DNA of 64,000 nt, taken from contig CALCBD010000062.1 of assembly GCA_937897985.1 (NCBI GenBank), forward strand, positions 116,304-180,303, in the 5' to 3' direction. Each line of letters begins with the position of its first letter. Within the stretch, counting starts at the first letter, position 1. Of this stretch, positions 34,309 through 44,111 are shown piece by piece. The notes under the pieces were generated by a model. It ran no database searches and was not told where the DNA came from. It worked only from the letters and a program-made list of their open reading frames with translations. The translations under genes were made by a program, and so were the position numbers. This stretch comes from an uncultured Paludibacter sp. (GTDB lineage: Bacteria; Bacteroidota; Bacteroidia; Bacteroidales; Paludibacteraceae).

Positions 34309-37300
34309 TTACTTAACCGGTTTTATCAAAAACGTGAATTCATAATCTTTATATCTGAGCAGATATTCACTTCGTGGCCAGGCTCCCCAGCTGTTTACAC
34401 ATCCAAGGCCCATTTGAACTTTATCAATACAAACATTGGTAAGGTTGGCTTGCGGAACTTCGGGCGAATGGCTCTGATGTTTCGAATCACCATCATCCAA
34501 CGATTCAATTGTATAGTGCAATGCTGAAGCTGAGAATGGTGCTTCAGATACAAATTCGAGTCCGCTGCCTGACGAATCGGTTTGCTTCCACCAACGGATG
34601 TCTGTCTTGGTCCCGGTTTCCTGCGGGCGGATATAAGGATAAAACTGTCCGGTCACTGTTTGATTAAATATTCCCAGGAATTGTGAATGTTTGCGATCGA
34701 TATAATTTTCGACCGGACCACGGCCATAATATTGAATATATTCGTACGAAACCGGCATTGGCAACTGCATACCGAAGCGGAAGAAATTCGCAACTTTCGC
34801 GTCCTTATCTGTCATCAGTTTTTGGGTTACTTTTACTGCTCCTTCATTATTTATCTGATAAGTCATGAGAAGCTGGGCTGAAACTTCTTTCATCTCATAT
34901 TCAGCTTTTACGGTAACTATTTCATTCACTTTTTCCGATTTCAGATTTTTCAGAGTTATTACCGGATTGCGCCATACTTTAAATTTAAGTTGCAGACCGG
35001 CGCCCATATCATTATCGGTGGGAGCCCGCCAGAAATTGGGAGTTAAAGCGCAGTTGTCTGCTAACATTTCTTTATTTCCAACAGTATATCTTTCGATAAA
35101 ACCGGTTTTTTTACTGAAATCAATCTGAAAACTGCCTGATTTAACCACAAGGCATTTCTGATTCCCGTTTTGCAATTCAATGGCTGCAGGAATTGTGTTC
35201 TTATCCGTTGATTTGTTTTCGTTAACCAATTGTTTTGCTATAAAGTCATGTAATACAATTTGTTGGCGTGCAATTACAAAACCGGCCGGGAGTAATTTCT
35301 CAGGTTTTTTAAGTTTAAACATTACATTGACAAGAATTTCCTTTTCCTGATCAATAGCTTCGGTGTTATAATCAATTTTAATATCCGTCTTCTGCTGAGG
35401 CATTATATTCAATTCAGGGATGATTCCGGTTTGAATTACTTCTCCATCAACGAGCAACTGCCATTCCATCAAATAATTATCGGTATTCCGGAAAAAATTT
35501 TCGTTATAAACAGACACTATCCCTTTCTTTAAATCAACCGGAGTCAGCCATAACGATTGATAAAAGTAAGCAACTTCATAAGCATGGGGGTTGTAATTTC
35601 GATCAGGGCTGATAAGTCCGTTATCACAAAAGTTCTGAAACTCATTATCATCGTATTTATTAAAATCGCCGGCATATTTATAGATTTCCACTCCATTTTT
35701 GTTTTTCATTCGCGGTGACTGGTCCACAAAATCCCAGATAAATCCACCCTGATAGTTAGGATTCCGGCGAATAATATCCCAGTATTCCCTGAAACCACCT
35801 TCTGAATTACCCATGGCATGAGCATATTCGCACTGAATCAATGGTTTCTCAGGATTGTTTTTGGCATACTTTTCACAATCTTCGTAACCCAGGTACATCG
35901 GGCAATAGATATCGGTTGATTTACTTTTACCTGCACGCTCGTACTGAACAGGGCGGCTCGGATCTGCTTTTTTTATCCAGTCGTAACAGGCTTCAAAGTT
36001 TGGCCCCATACCGGCTTCATTTCCTAATGACCAGATGATTACTGCCGGATGATTCCGGTTCCGGTTCACATTATGCTGGTTACGTTGCAGGTGAGCAAGG
36101 GCGAAGTCTTTGTTTTTGGCAAGTGTGTTTTCACCGTAACCTATTCCGTGCGATTCGACATTAGCTTCGGCAACCAGATATAATCCATATTCGTCGCAGA
36201 GGTCGTACCACAGGTTATCATCAGGATAATGACATGTTCGTACAGCGTTGATATTCAACTCTTTCATGATTTTAATATCCTGAATCATTCTTTCGCGCGA
36301 AACCACATAGCCGGTGTAAGGGTCCATTTCGTGACGATTAACCCCCTTGATTAAAATGGCTTTCCCATTCACCAGTAATTGAGCATTTTTAATTTCTACC
36401 TTGCGGAATCCCACTTTTTGCGGAATGACCTCGATAACTTTTCCTGATTTATCTTTCAGTGTTGTATAGAGCGTGTATAAGTCGGGCGTTTCGGAAGTCC
36501 ATTTCAAAGGATTTGTAACCGGAATAATTGTTTTTCCTGACCCTTTTTGAGTAGCCGAAGCAATCAGTTTGTCATCTTTTATTAATTCGTACTCAAGGGT
36601 CGAAGCTGAAGCAGAGGATGATAAAACTGCATTGATTTCCAGTTTTCCATCGGCGTAATTATTCACTAAATCAGGTGTGATACTAATATCTTCAATTTTT
36701 TGTGCATTGCGGGTATAGAAATAACAATCACGACCTACTCCGGCATAGCGCATAAAGTCCTGATCTTCGAGAAAAGTTCCGTCACACCAGCGAAAAACCT
36801 GAAAAGCAATCAGATTTTTGCCTTTCACAAGGTATTTGGTAATATCAAATTCGGCTTCCACCTTACTGTCCTCGCTATATCCCACATATTTTCCGTTTAC
36901 CCATAAATACATATTGGAAGTTACTGAGCCAAAATGTGCAATAACCTGTTTTCCGTTCCAGTTTTGTGGAATATCGAATACCCTGCGATACGAGCCGACA
37001 TGATTTTCAGCAACCGGCACTTTGGGTGGATTTACCCATGTCTGACTTTTCCATGGATAACCGATGTTCACATAAACAGGGTCGCCATATCCGTTGAGTT
37101 CCCACACAGCAGGTACGGTCATAAAGTTCCAGCCTGCATCTTCAAAGTCGGGTTTATAGAAATTCAGTGGTCGCTGATCGGCATCCTTTACCCAATAAAA
37201 CCTCCATTTTCCGTTCATTGACATAAAATTATCCGATTCTTTCGGAATACCTTTTTGTGCCAGTACCCTGCTTTCATAAGCAAAATAATGTGCATGTACC

Positions 37301-37407
37301 GGTGCCCGGTTCACTTCGTTTTTGGTTGAATTGTACCACTCATCAGATTGAGCAAAGGATAAAATCTGTATGATTGACAGACAGAAGATAAAAACTGTTT
37401 TTTTCAT
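34309..37407 (-). CDS. GH2 beta-galactosidase (LacZ-type)
   Basis: A 1032-residue secreted enzyme (signal peptide about 1-19). Domains in order: GH2 sugar-binding (about 45-230), immunoglobulin-like (235-335), TIM barrel (340-630), a linker beta domain (640-730) and beta-galactosidase small-chain domain (755-1030). The acid/base glutamate lies in WSLGNEAGMG (about E464) and the nucleophile in IQCEYAHAMGNS (about E527). It should remove terminal beta-D-galactose. Within the locus it would act after GH95 fucose removal. It is the usual length for this five-domain type. Confidence 0.95.
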   Translation of the reverse strand: MKKTVFIFCLSIIQILSFAQSDEWYNSTKNEVNRAPVHAHYFAYESRVLAQKGIPKESDNFMSMNGKWRFYWVKDADQRPLNFYKPDFEDAGWNFMTVPAVWELNGYGDPVYVNIGYPWKSQTWVNPPKVPVAENHVGSYRRVFDIPQNWNGKQVIAHFGSVTSNMYLWVNGKYVGYSEDSKVEAEFDITKYLVKGKNLIAFQVFRWCDGTFLEDQDFMRYAGVGRDCYFYTRNAQKIEDISITPDLVNNYADGKLEINAVLSSSASASTLEYELIKDDKLIASATQKGSGKTIIPVTNPLKWTSETPDLYTLYTTLKDKSGKVIEVIPQKVGFRKVEIKNAQLLVNGKAILIKGVNRHEMDPYTGYVVSRERMIQDIKIMKELNINAVRTCHYPDDNLWYDLCDEYGLYLVAEANVESHGIGYGENTLAKNKDFALAHLQRNQHNVNRNRNHPAVIIWSLGNEAGMGPNFEACYDWIKKADPSRPVQYERAGKSKSTDIYCPMYLGYEDCEKYAKNNPEKPLIQCEYAHAMGNSEGGFREYWDIIRRNPNYQGGFIWDFVDQSPRMKNKNGVEIYKYAGDFNKYDDNEFQNFCDNGLISPDRNYNPHAYEVAYFYQSLWLTPVDLKKGIVSVYNENFFRNTDNYLMEWQLLVDGEVIQTGIIPELNIMPQQKTDIKIDYNTEAIDQEKEILVNVMFKLKKPEKLLPAGFVIARQQIVLHDFIAKQLVNENKSTDKNTIPAAIELQNGNQKCLVVKSGSFQIDFSKKTGFIERYTVGNKEMLADNCALTPNFWRAPTDNDMGAGLQLKFKVWRNPVITLKNLKSEKVNEIVTVKAEYEMKEVSAQLLMTYQINNEGAVKVTQKLMTDKDAKVANFFRFGMQLPMPVSYEYIQYYGRGPVENYIDRKHSQFLGIFNQTVTGQFYPYIRPQETGTKTDIRWWKQTDSSGSGLEFVSEAPFSASALHYTIESLDDGDSKHQSHSPEVPQANLTNVCIDKVQMGLGCVNSWGAWPRSEYLLRYKDYEFTFLIKPVK

Positions 37408-37542
37408 GATGTATTACTATAAATTAAGAGTTCAAATATACTTAATTCCGGGCGTTTCGATATTGACAGAATCATAACAAATACTGCATGTAATCATAAC
37501 GTGCAACCGGAAAACAGTCCGAAAAGCTTAAAAATCCTGTAT

Positions 37543-38958
37543 TTACTTCTTCAGGTTATCAGTTCTGAAAGGCATCACAGGCAAACCGGCTGTGTTATAA
37601 AGGAAACCGTTTGTTTGAGCAAAATTAATAAAATGATACCGCACGGCAACCGGCACTTTCACCCGGGGCGAATAAATACGTGCCTGTTTTTGGGCAATGG
37701 TCAGTATGGCAGGATAAAAAATGCTGTCCTGTCCGGCAACTTCGAAGCAGTCCACTGTCTTTCCATAGGTAGTTAAACCATTCACTACATTATCAAAACT
37801 TATAACCGCAATGCTGTCTTTCACCTCCATCGATTTGAATACAGGCGATTTATAAGGTAATCCTTTTTGACCGTAGGTTTCAGACAAAGCCCAGAGAGCC
37901 AGCCTTTTTGAGACTGCGGCTTTTTCAGCCGGATGGATATTTCTTTCTTCACCGAAATCCACTGTGGTTACCATTCCCGAGTTTGGAATCAGACTCATGG
38001 CTTTTTGCTGAGCCTCGCGCAGAAATGCTGAATTATTCGCTTTGGGATTGTTGTACCAGCAAGGGGCAATCTGAACAAAGTAAAATGGAAATTCGCCCAG
38101 GCCGAAATCGGCACGCCAGCTTTTCACCATGGCAGCCAGCAAAGCAGGATAATCCTGATAATTACCTACATTTGCCTCGCCCTGATACCACAGAGCCCCT
38201 TTGATGGTGTAATTCAGAATCGGGGCAATCATACCGTTGTAAAGTCTGGATGCCCGGTGATGCTGAGGTGTTTTTTCCTGTGTGGTTTGCTTGAATGCTT
38301 CAGTGAATCCGGTAATCACATCATTTTTTATCCACGATTCAATGCGCGAACCACCAAAACTACTGCAAATCATGCCTACCGGGACATTCAGACTTTGCTG
38401 CAACTGACGGGCATAGAAATAACCTACGGCACTAAATTTTGCCACAGATTCGGCCGAGGCAACCGACCATTTACCGGTACAGCTATCCTGAGGTACATCC
38501 TTTGTGTTTCTGGCTAATGAAAATAATCGGATATTGTCGTTAGCTGCACTCAACAAAGCATCTGTAGAGCCATTAACCGGCGAATCGCCAAAACCGGCTA
38601 CCGTCATTTCCATGTTCGACTGACCGGAGCAAAGCCATACTTCGCCCAGAAGAATGTTTTGAAGGACAACTTTTTCTTTACCGGAAGTGATAGTCAAAGT
38701 ATACGGACCGCCGGCTTCGGTTGTCTTTACTTTTACCAACCATTCACCTTTTTCGTTGGCAACGGTTGTAATTTTCTCTTTATTCCAGCCAATAGTCAGA
38801 TTCAGTTTCTGATCCGGATCTGCTTTTCCCCGGAGCTTTACCTCACTGTTGCGTTGCAATACCATGTTGTCGCCCAATATCGACGCAACTTTAATTTTTG
38901 CACTCATAATGCCTGCCGAAAATACGACGAGCAAGAATAAAATCACACTTTTTTTCAT
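37543..38958 (-). CDS. Sialate O-acetylesterase-like (CE20-type) carbohydrate esterase
   Basis: A 471-residue secreted SGNH-fold esterase (signal peptide 1-19). The start at 38958 (MKKSVILFLL) is preferred; the upstream extension to 39018 translates an intergenic repeat. The serine block is WLCSGQSNMEM (about residue 114), the region GALWYQGEANVGNY is the second conserved block, and FGEERNIHPAEKAAVSKRL holds the Asp/His pair region. Related enzymes in xyloglucan loci (CE20) remove acetyl groups from side-chain galactose. That role fits the neighbours; the name sialate esterase is only a family label. Confidence 0.88.
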   Translation of the reverse strand: MKKSVILFLLVVFSAGIMSAKIKVASILGDNMVLQRNSEVKLRGKADPDQKLNLTIGWNKEKITTVANEKGEWLVKVKTTEAGGPYTLTITSGKEKVVLQNILLGEVWLCSGQSNMEMTVAGFGDSPVNGSTDALLSAANDNIRLFSLARNTKDVPQDSCTGKWSVASAESVAKFSAVGYFYARQLQQSLNVPVGMICSSFGGSRIESWIKNDVITGFTEAFKQTTQEKTPQHHRASRLYNGMIAPILNYTIKGALWYQGEANVGNYQDYPALLAAMVKSWRADFGLGEFPFYFVQIAPCWYNNPKANNSAFLREAQQKAMSLIPNSGMVTTVDFGEERNIHPAEKAAVSKRLALWALSETYGQKGLPYKSPVFKSMEVKDSIAVISFDNVVNGLTTYGKTVDCFEVAGQDSIFYPAILTIAQKQARIYSPRVKVPVAVRYHFINFAQTNGFLYNTAGLPVMPFRTDNLKK

Positions 38959-38980
38959 GTATTTATAATTTATAAATCTG

Positions 38981-39004
38981 CCCCCTAACCCCCTAAAGGG
39001 GGAA
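38981..39004. repeat. G/C-tract palindromic intergenic element
   Basis: CCCCCTAACCCCCTAAAGGGGGAA: C5-TAAA-G5 hairpin at 38989-39002, preceded by another C5. It resembles the element at 16104-16116. It lies between the esterase and the GH95-like gene. Confidence 0.6.
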
Positions 39005-39109
39005 TATGTCTGGTGCATTGAGTTTTTGTTTATTTATAATAATCTATTTGCGTATCCTAAATTTTATTTGTGTCATCGGTGTTTCATTTTACTATTATTT
39101 TCCGGGTTA

Positions 39110-41413
39110 TTATTTCTTTTCCAAAACGTATTCGGGTACGGGCCATGACTGATCCTTATCCAGGTGTTTCCCTTTACGTAATCCGTATAAATTTTGCGTT
39201 TCAACCGAATGAACGACTGGTTCAACGGCTGTTATTTTTGTCTGATTTTCAGGCACTAACAGCACTTCTTCATTTATTTTCAAATCGACTGCAAATTCAT
39301 TATCCGGCATCGCCGAAATGGTTAGCTGTCGTCCTTTGTCAGCCTGAATAGCTTTTGTCCAGCCCGGAATTTTCAGTACACAGGGTTCGCCGGCCAGACT
39401 TTTGATTTTTACCCATTGGGTTTCTCCGTTTTTACGCACGGCACTCACCAGAAATGCGCCCTGTGTACGTAATTGGTCGAATGAGGCCTCTTTCCACTTG
39501 TCGGGCATGGCGGGAAAAATGCGGATTTTACCGCCCCAACTCTGCAAAAGCATTTCCGAAATGGCATTGGCAGCACTAAGCGGCGTTTCGATTACCGGAT
39601 TTTTACCTCCCGACTCCACATAAAAAGTATTGCTCAGCAATTGACTAATCCCGATATTGCCGTTCAGAAAATGGTGAAGAATTGATTCAACATCATTACC
39701 CCGGCCCAGAGCAGCATACAGCGAGGCAGCACCGGTGTAGGAGTAACCGGCAAGTTCCTTTCCACCACCTGTTTTGTGCCAATGCACTACGGATTTATCC
39801 ACCAATTGGCGGTCATTTTCATTGTCTGGATTCAGCACAAACAAGGGGTATAATCCCAGCAAATGCGAGTAATGACGGTGCGATTTATCAAAAGGCTGCT
39901 CACTCCCAATCATCAGGCCATTTTCGTTAACTGCAAACGGCACCAGGTCTTTCTGAGTCTGCTTCCATGCGGCTATTTCGGGCAATTCCAGCTTGTTTTT
40001 TCCGGCACATTCAATCATTGCACCCAGCAGCCAACGATACAGAGCCAGATTGTAGGTGGAATTTTTATAGGTTTTAAACCCTTCGTATTCGGGCGACTCC
40101 ATCGGTTGCATTTCCAATAGTCCTGCCGCATTCCGAATCAGACGTTTTTCGTAAAGCTGTGCTATCTGTCGGGCTTTAGGCAACCATTTTTCACTGAGCA
40201 CTTTCCAATCGCCGTTGTAGCGAAGCTGTAACCAATAGTTGTGCATCGTCCAGGTAAAGTCGCCCAGTTTCTGATTATCGAATGTGCGCAACAAGGCATC
40301 AAACTGATTATCAATGAGCGTTATCAGGTTTTCGCCCAACTCTAAATGATTGCTTTGCAACACATTCCAGTAAGTGAGCTGGATATTGAGGTTCCACCAC
40401 AGGCCAGGCCATTGAGTTACTCTGAAAAATGGCCCCAGAATATCTAATGCAGGCCCGTCAGGACGGGAACAGGTCGCCATTTTATACATCTGAATCCAGT
40501 AAAAGGACTCCATTTGCCCATCGGGAATACTCAGAAAAGATTTTTGATAGAAGGCATGCCACCAGTTGCGGTGAGGGGTCACCAGATTAGCAGTTGAAGT
40601 TTTGGAAGCCTCCAGCACCGTTTTTTTAGCAACAACAACTGATTTATTGGCAGCAGGTACTTCGTTGGCAGTAGAAACATAAAGCGTGGATTGATTCCTT
40701 CCGGTCGATTTTTCGAGCCAGGCGGTAGCGTAGTCGCCCCCTGCCAGCAAGGGTTGCACACAGCTGTGAATGTCTTTATCAGTAGTCAACACCGGTTGCG
40801 GATTAGTGACGTAAGCGGGATCATTTTTCGGGAAAACCTGGGCACGGGGCGAAGCCGGATTTCCCGGACGAAATTCCCAGTTGTACTTTACCTGTTTACC
40901 CGCTTGTTTCTCAGTTGAAGTCAACTCAATTATACTCACCATTTTGTCGTAAGGTGTATAAGCTCTGAGGGTGATTGTACCCAGGTCGGTAACAATTGTT
41001 CCGCGGATTTCGGCATTCCACAAATCCAGCCGCAGATTGCCTGAAAGGATTTTCCCTACCGGGCGCAACGCCATGCGGCCAATGTCCAACCGGGGGAAAT
41101 CATACATTACCGAAGCTCCCGGTACCCCCATCGATGTTTTTTTGTCCGGCGCCTTGCGGTGATCAGTCACATCCTGCCGTCCAATATGAAAATCGATGCG
41201 ATTGTCTTTCAGCGTGGCATACATCATCATACCCACTTGCCCGTTGCCCGTAAAAACACCTTCGTTCCATTGCAGCGGAAGTTCTTCGTACACGAGGTCG
41301 TGTTGCAGCATAAAGAGTGGCCAGTTGATGTCAGAAGTTTTTTGAGCGAATAAAGCTGTGCTCAGGAATAGAAATAGTAATACTGTAAGTGTGCGAAAGT
41401 ATGAGTTTTTCAT
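39110..41413 (-). CDS. GH95-like secreted protein with altered catalytic base
   Basis: A 767-residue protein with a signal peptide (ending ALFAQ) and GH95-type layout: N-terminal beta domain (NEGVFTGNGQVGMMMY, about 50-65), (alpha/alpha)6 barrel and C-terminal beta domain. Compared with its two neighbours, the Asn pair is kept (WNLNIQ, N341/N343), and so is the presumed acid (ESPEYE, E442). The base aspartate of QIDGNFG is replaced by glutamate in VIETPLSAAN (about E609). It may have another specificity or be weakly active. It is the most divergent of the three GH95-type proteins. Confidence 0.75.
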   Translation of the reverse strand: MKNSYFRTLTVLLFLFLSTALFAQKTSDINWPLFMLQHDLVYEELPLQWNEGVFTGNGQVGMMMYATLKDNRIDFHIGRQDVTDHRKAPDKKTSMGVPGASVMYDFPRLDIGRMALRPVGKILSGNLRLDLWNAEIRGTIVTDLGTITLRAYTPYDKMVSIIELTSTEKQAGKQVKYNWEFRPGNPASPRAQVFPKNDPAYVTNPQPVLTTDKDIHSCVQPLLAGGDYATAWLEKSTGRNQSTLYVSTANEVPAANKSVVVAKKTVLEASKTSTANLVTPHRNWWHAFYQKSFLSIPDGQMESFYWIQMYKMATCSRPDGPALDILGPFFRVTQWPGLWWNLNIQLTYWNVLQSNHLELGENLITLIDNQFDALLRTFDNQKLGDFTWTMHNYWLQLRYNGDWKVLSEKWLPKARQIAQLYEKRLIRNAAGLLEMQPMESPEYEGFKTYKNSTYNLALYRWLLGAMIECAGKNKLELPEIAAWKQTQKDLVPFAVNENGLMIGSEQPFDKSHRHYSHLLGLYPLFVLNPDNENDRQLVDKSVVHWHKTGGGKELAGYSYTGAASLYAALGRGNDVESILHHFLNGNIGISQLLSNTFYVESGGKNPVIETPLSAANAISEMLLQSWGGKIRIFPAMPDKWKEASFDQLRTQGAFLVSAVRKNGETQWVKIKSLAGEPCVLKIPGWTKAIQADKGRQLTISAMPDNEFAVDLKINEEVLLVPENQTKITAVEPVVHSVETQNLYGLRKGKHLDKDQSWPVPEYVLEKK

Positions 41414-41463
41414 TTATCGGGATTAAAAATATATTTCAGGATTATTTATACCGTGGTTTATAA

Positions 41464-41494
41464 CACCTAACAGGTTTTAAAAACCTGTTAGGTG
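41464..41494. repeat. Perfect 15-base palindrome
   Basis: CACCTAACAGGTTTT (41464-41478) and AAAACCTGTTAGGTG (41480-41494) are exact inverted copies around one A. It lies where a truncated reading frame (41488-41601) ends, so it marks a breakpoint. Confidence 0.85.
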
Positions 41495-41601
41495 CTATTA
41501 ATAAAGAGTGGCCAGTTGACAGTACTATTTTTCCCTCCGAAAACACTAAAGTTCAGACCGAATAGAATTGCATAAAGAAAAATCAATTGGCGTACTTTCA
41601 T
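41488..41601 (-). pseudogene. N-terminal stump of a lost GH95-like gene
   Basis: A 37-codon frame starts at ATG 41601 and encodes a signal peptide (MKVRQLIFLYAILFGLNF...) followed by VNWPLF, then stops inside the palindrome at 41464-41494. The neighbouring GH95-like protein reads signal peptide then INWPLFMLQHD. An 18-base stretch, TAAAGAGTGGCCAGTTGA, is identical at 41311-41328 (inside that gene) and 41502-41519 (here). This is best read as the beginning of a duplicate whose body was deleted. Confidence 0.7.
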
Positions 41602-41608
41602 AAATATT

Positions 41609-44044
41609 TTATTTGAAATCAATTGGTTTAAATTTATATATTCCTCCTTTAATGGTTTTCAAAGTCACAACTTTTCCTTTGTATCTTACATTCAGCAAAT
41701 TTCCGTTTTTTGAAATAATTTTCAAAACTGACAAAACATTGTTTTTCCATTCCATATCCACTTCAAAACCACCTTTTGCAACAAGTCCGGAAATTTTTCC
41801 ATCAGGCATATTTTCAGACCATGCAGGCAATATATCAATCTGACCTTCGCGCGATTCCATTAACATCCGTATCAGCAATTCGGGAAGTCCGCCGCTCAGG
41901 TCGGTGTTGAATACATTTCCCGGATTGTGCATCGACATAAAGTTGGTGCCCCAGTATTTGTTGGCCAGCCAGTCCACCAGTTCCGCACAATCGTTGCCTT
42001 TGTGCAACGAAGCCGCCACAAATCCCTGCAATACAATACCAAAAGCCATTTCTCCGGGTGGTCGTCCGTTTACACTTTCACCTTTAAATTCACGCCGACG
42101 AAGGTTTAATTTTACCTGCAATGCTTTGTCGAATGCACTAATGAGTGCCGTGTCCCCGGCCATTTCTTCCGGAATGCCATAATACAAAGCGTATAAATGA
42201 GAACAATGGCGATGATTTTCGTTGTCGGCCAGCATGGGTGTCGCCCACTCTTTGATGGCTCCCTTTTCATTGATTTGATATTCAGGCAAACTGGCCAATA
42301 TCTGCTTCCACAACCGAACTTTGTCGGTGTCGGTTTTCAATGTTATAGCTGCCGCAATGCAGTTGTTCAACAGTTGGCGGGTGACCCCGATATCCATAGA
42401 AGCATTCACACAAGCTTGTGAAATACTGTTTGAAGGTGTGTTTTCGGGTGAGTAGCCTGGCGAAAAAATGAGTTTTCCATCGTTTCCTTTTGTCAGAAAG
42501 TCTTCGAAAAACAGGGCATTCTCTTTCATAAAAGGATAGGCGCGTTTGCGAAGAAATTCACGGTCGCCGGTGTATAGCCAGTAATCGAAAAAGAAATGCG
42601 AAGCCCAACCTGCTCCGGCAGTCCAGAAAGTCATGCACCAGTTGTTGTCGAAATGGTTGTTGAGCAGGTGATTGCTGGCAACCGACGGGAAACAAATACC
42701 CCGACAGCCATAAAGCATTTTCGCATTCAGACGCAAATCCTCGATATGTGATTCTACAAAATCAAAATAGGGTAACATACATTCTGTCATATTCGACGAA
42801 AGATTGGCGGCCATGGCTATCTGAATATTTCCGTTGAGAGTATAGCTACCCGACCACCACGGACCGTAAGTTCCTGTCCATACACCCTGAAGCAGGGGAG
42901 CCCGTTCGCCGCTCGACGACAGGATATTGTAGCGTCCGGCATCAAAAACTTTCTGAAGAAGAGCAGGATTGAGCTTGCCAAAAGACGATTTGCGGATTAA
43001 CTCCTCCGAAGAGAGTTTGTAATCCGCATTGTCGACCAGCTCGAGTTTTACACGGCTGTAAATTGCGCCGTGAATTTTAACGTGGCGTTGCAGCAATTGT
43101 TCAAAATCGGGTTTTAGAACTGAAAGTTCCTTTTTTTGTAGCTCTGTTTGATTGTTTTCGAAGTTGAAAGAGTTCTTTAATCGGGTCAAAACCAAGACAG
43201 CATCTGCATTTTTGACGAACACCTTTCCGTCTTGCGAATAGCTTTTTCCGCCGGTGACAACGATGCGCGAAACACCTTCGTAGCCTTGCAAACTGCCTTC
43301 CCAGCTGCGGCTGAACCCGCTCCGGTAAGTCAGCCAATTACCTTCGACAGTAGCAGATACGCTTTTAATACCGTCTTTGCATGCGCCTTCGGGGTTCCAG
43401 CCGTTTGCCATTACGGGCGACTGCTGCTCCAGCTTCAGTGCACAGTTGATTTTGCCCTTGTTGCTGCTTCGGATGGAAAGAACAATTGCATCGTCAGCCC
43501 GCGAAACGAATAATCTCCGCTCGTAAGACGTGCTGTTGTCGCTCCAGTTCACCGCTGCAACGCCTGTGGAAAAATCCACCGACCGCTGATAATTCTTGAT
43601 TTCGCCATCCGGTTCCATTGCAACTTTGATATTGAAAGCAGGCACAGGAGGATCTGTCCAGCGTTTGCCGCTATAACCCTCTTTGTACGAAAGATTGACC
43701 ACCAGGTCGGCTGCTTTCTGGAATTCTCCGTTTGCCAGCAAATTACGGATTTCGGACAGATAAGGGGCAGTATTTACCGGTTTCAGGGGTTTGTTAAGGG
43801 GCATTAATAAATCCGAACTGCTCACAACAATCGTTTCGTCGAGCGGTTGTCCCAATGTCAGGGCTCCCAGCCTGCCGTTCCCGCTTGCTAATCCGTTTTC
43901 CCAGGTATTGGCTGGTTTTGTACTGATAAAACCGCGTTCCGGATTTGGAAGAAGAATTCTGATTTGTGCTTCTGCCATAACTATTGACAGAAAAAACAGA
44001 AGAACTAATTTTATTTTGCGGAAATATGAATCAGATTGTGTCAT
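41609..44044 (-). CDS. GH95-family glycoside hydrolase (alpha-L-fucosidase-like), divergent
   Basis: An 811-residue secreted protein (signal ending MAEAQ). Domains: N-terminal beta domain (about 30-300, GLASGNGRLGALTLG), (alpha/alpha)6 barrel (about 350-720), C-terminal beta domain. The GH95 catalytic set is complete: Asn pair in TLNGNIQ (N404/N406), acid in YSPENT (E534), base in NTDLSGG (about D715). Context residues differ from the canonical paralogue, so specificity may too (fucose or L-galactose). Its C-terminal 60 residues closely match the next gene (GLVAKGGF...NVRYKGKVV). Confidence 0.85.
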   Translation of the reverse strand: MTQSDSYFRKIKLVLLFFLSIVMAEAQIRILLPNPERGFISTKPANTWENGLASGNGRLGALTLGQPLDETIVVSSSDLLMPLNKPLKPVNTAPYLSEIRNLLANGEFQKAADLVVNLSYKEGYSGKRWTDPPVPAFNIKVAMEPDGEIKNYQRSVDFSTGVAAVNWSDNSTSYERRLFVSRADDAIVLSIRSSNKGKINCALKLEQQSPVMANGWNPEGACKDGIKSVSATVEGNWLTYRSGFSRSWEGSLQGYEGVSRIVVTGGKSYSQDGKVFVKNADAVLVLTRLKNSFNFENNQTELQKKELSVLKPDFEQLLQRHVKIHGAIYSRVKLELVDNADYKLSSEELIRKSSFGKLNPALLQKVFDAGRYNILSSSGERAPLLQGVWTGTYGPWWSGSYTLNGNIQIAMAANLSSNMTECMLPYFDFVESHIEDLRLNAKMLYGCRGICFPSVASNHLLNNHFDNNWCMTFWTAGAGWASHFFFDYWLYTGDREFLRKRAYPFMKENALFFEDFLTKGNDGKLIFSPGYSPENTPSNSISQACVNASMDIGVTRQLLNNCIAAAITLKTDTDKVRLWKQILASLPEYQINEKGAIKEWATPMLADNENHRHCSHLYALYYGIPEEMAGDTALISAFDKALQVKLNLRRREFKGESVNGRPPGEMAFGIVLQGFVAASLHKGNDCAELVDWLANKYWGTNFMSMHNPGNVFNTDLSGGLPELLIRMLMESREGQIDILPAWSENMPDGKISGLVAKGGFEVDMEWKNNVLSVLKIISKNGNLLNVRYKGKVVTLKTIKGGIYKFKPIDFK

Positions 44045-44111
44045 GAATATTTATATTTTTAAAAAACGGTCAGGAAGCAGGTTTGAAATTGATATGAATT
44101 CCGGAAATCAA

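Noticed and set aside
38959..39018. 20-codon upstream extension of the esterase gene
   Set aside because: It reads through the C5/G5 repeat; the signal peptide begins at MKKSVILFLL (38958).
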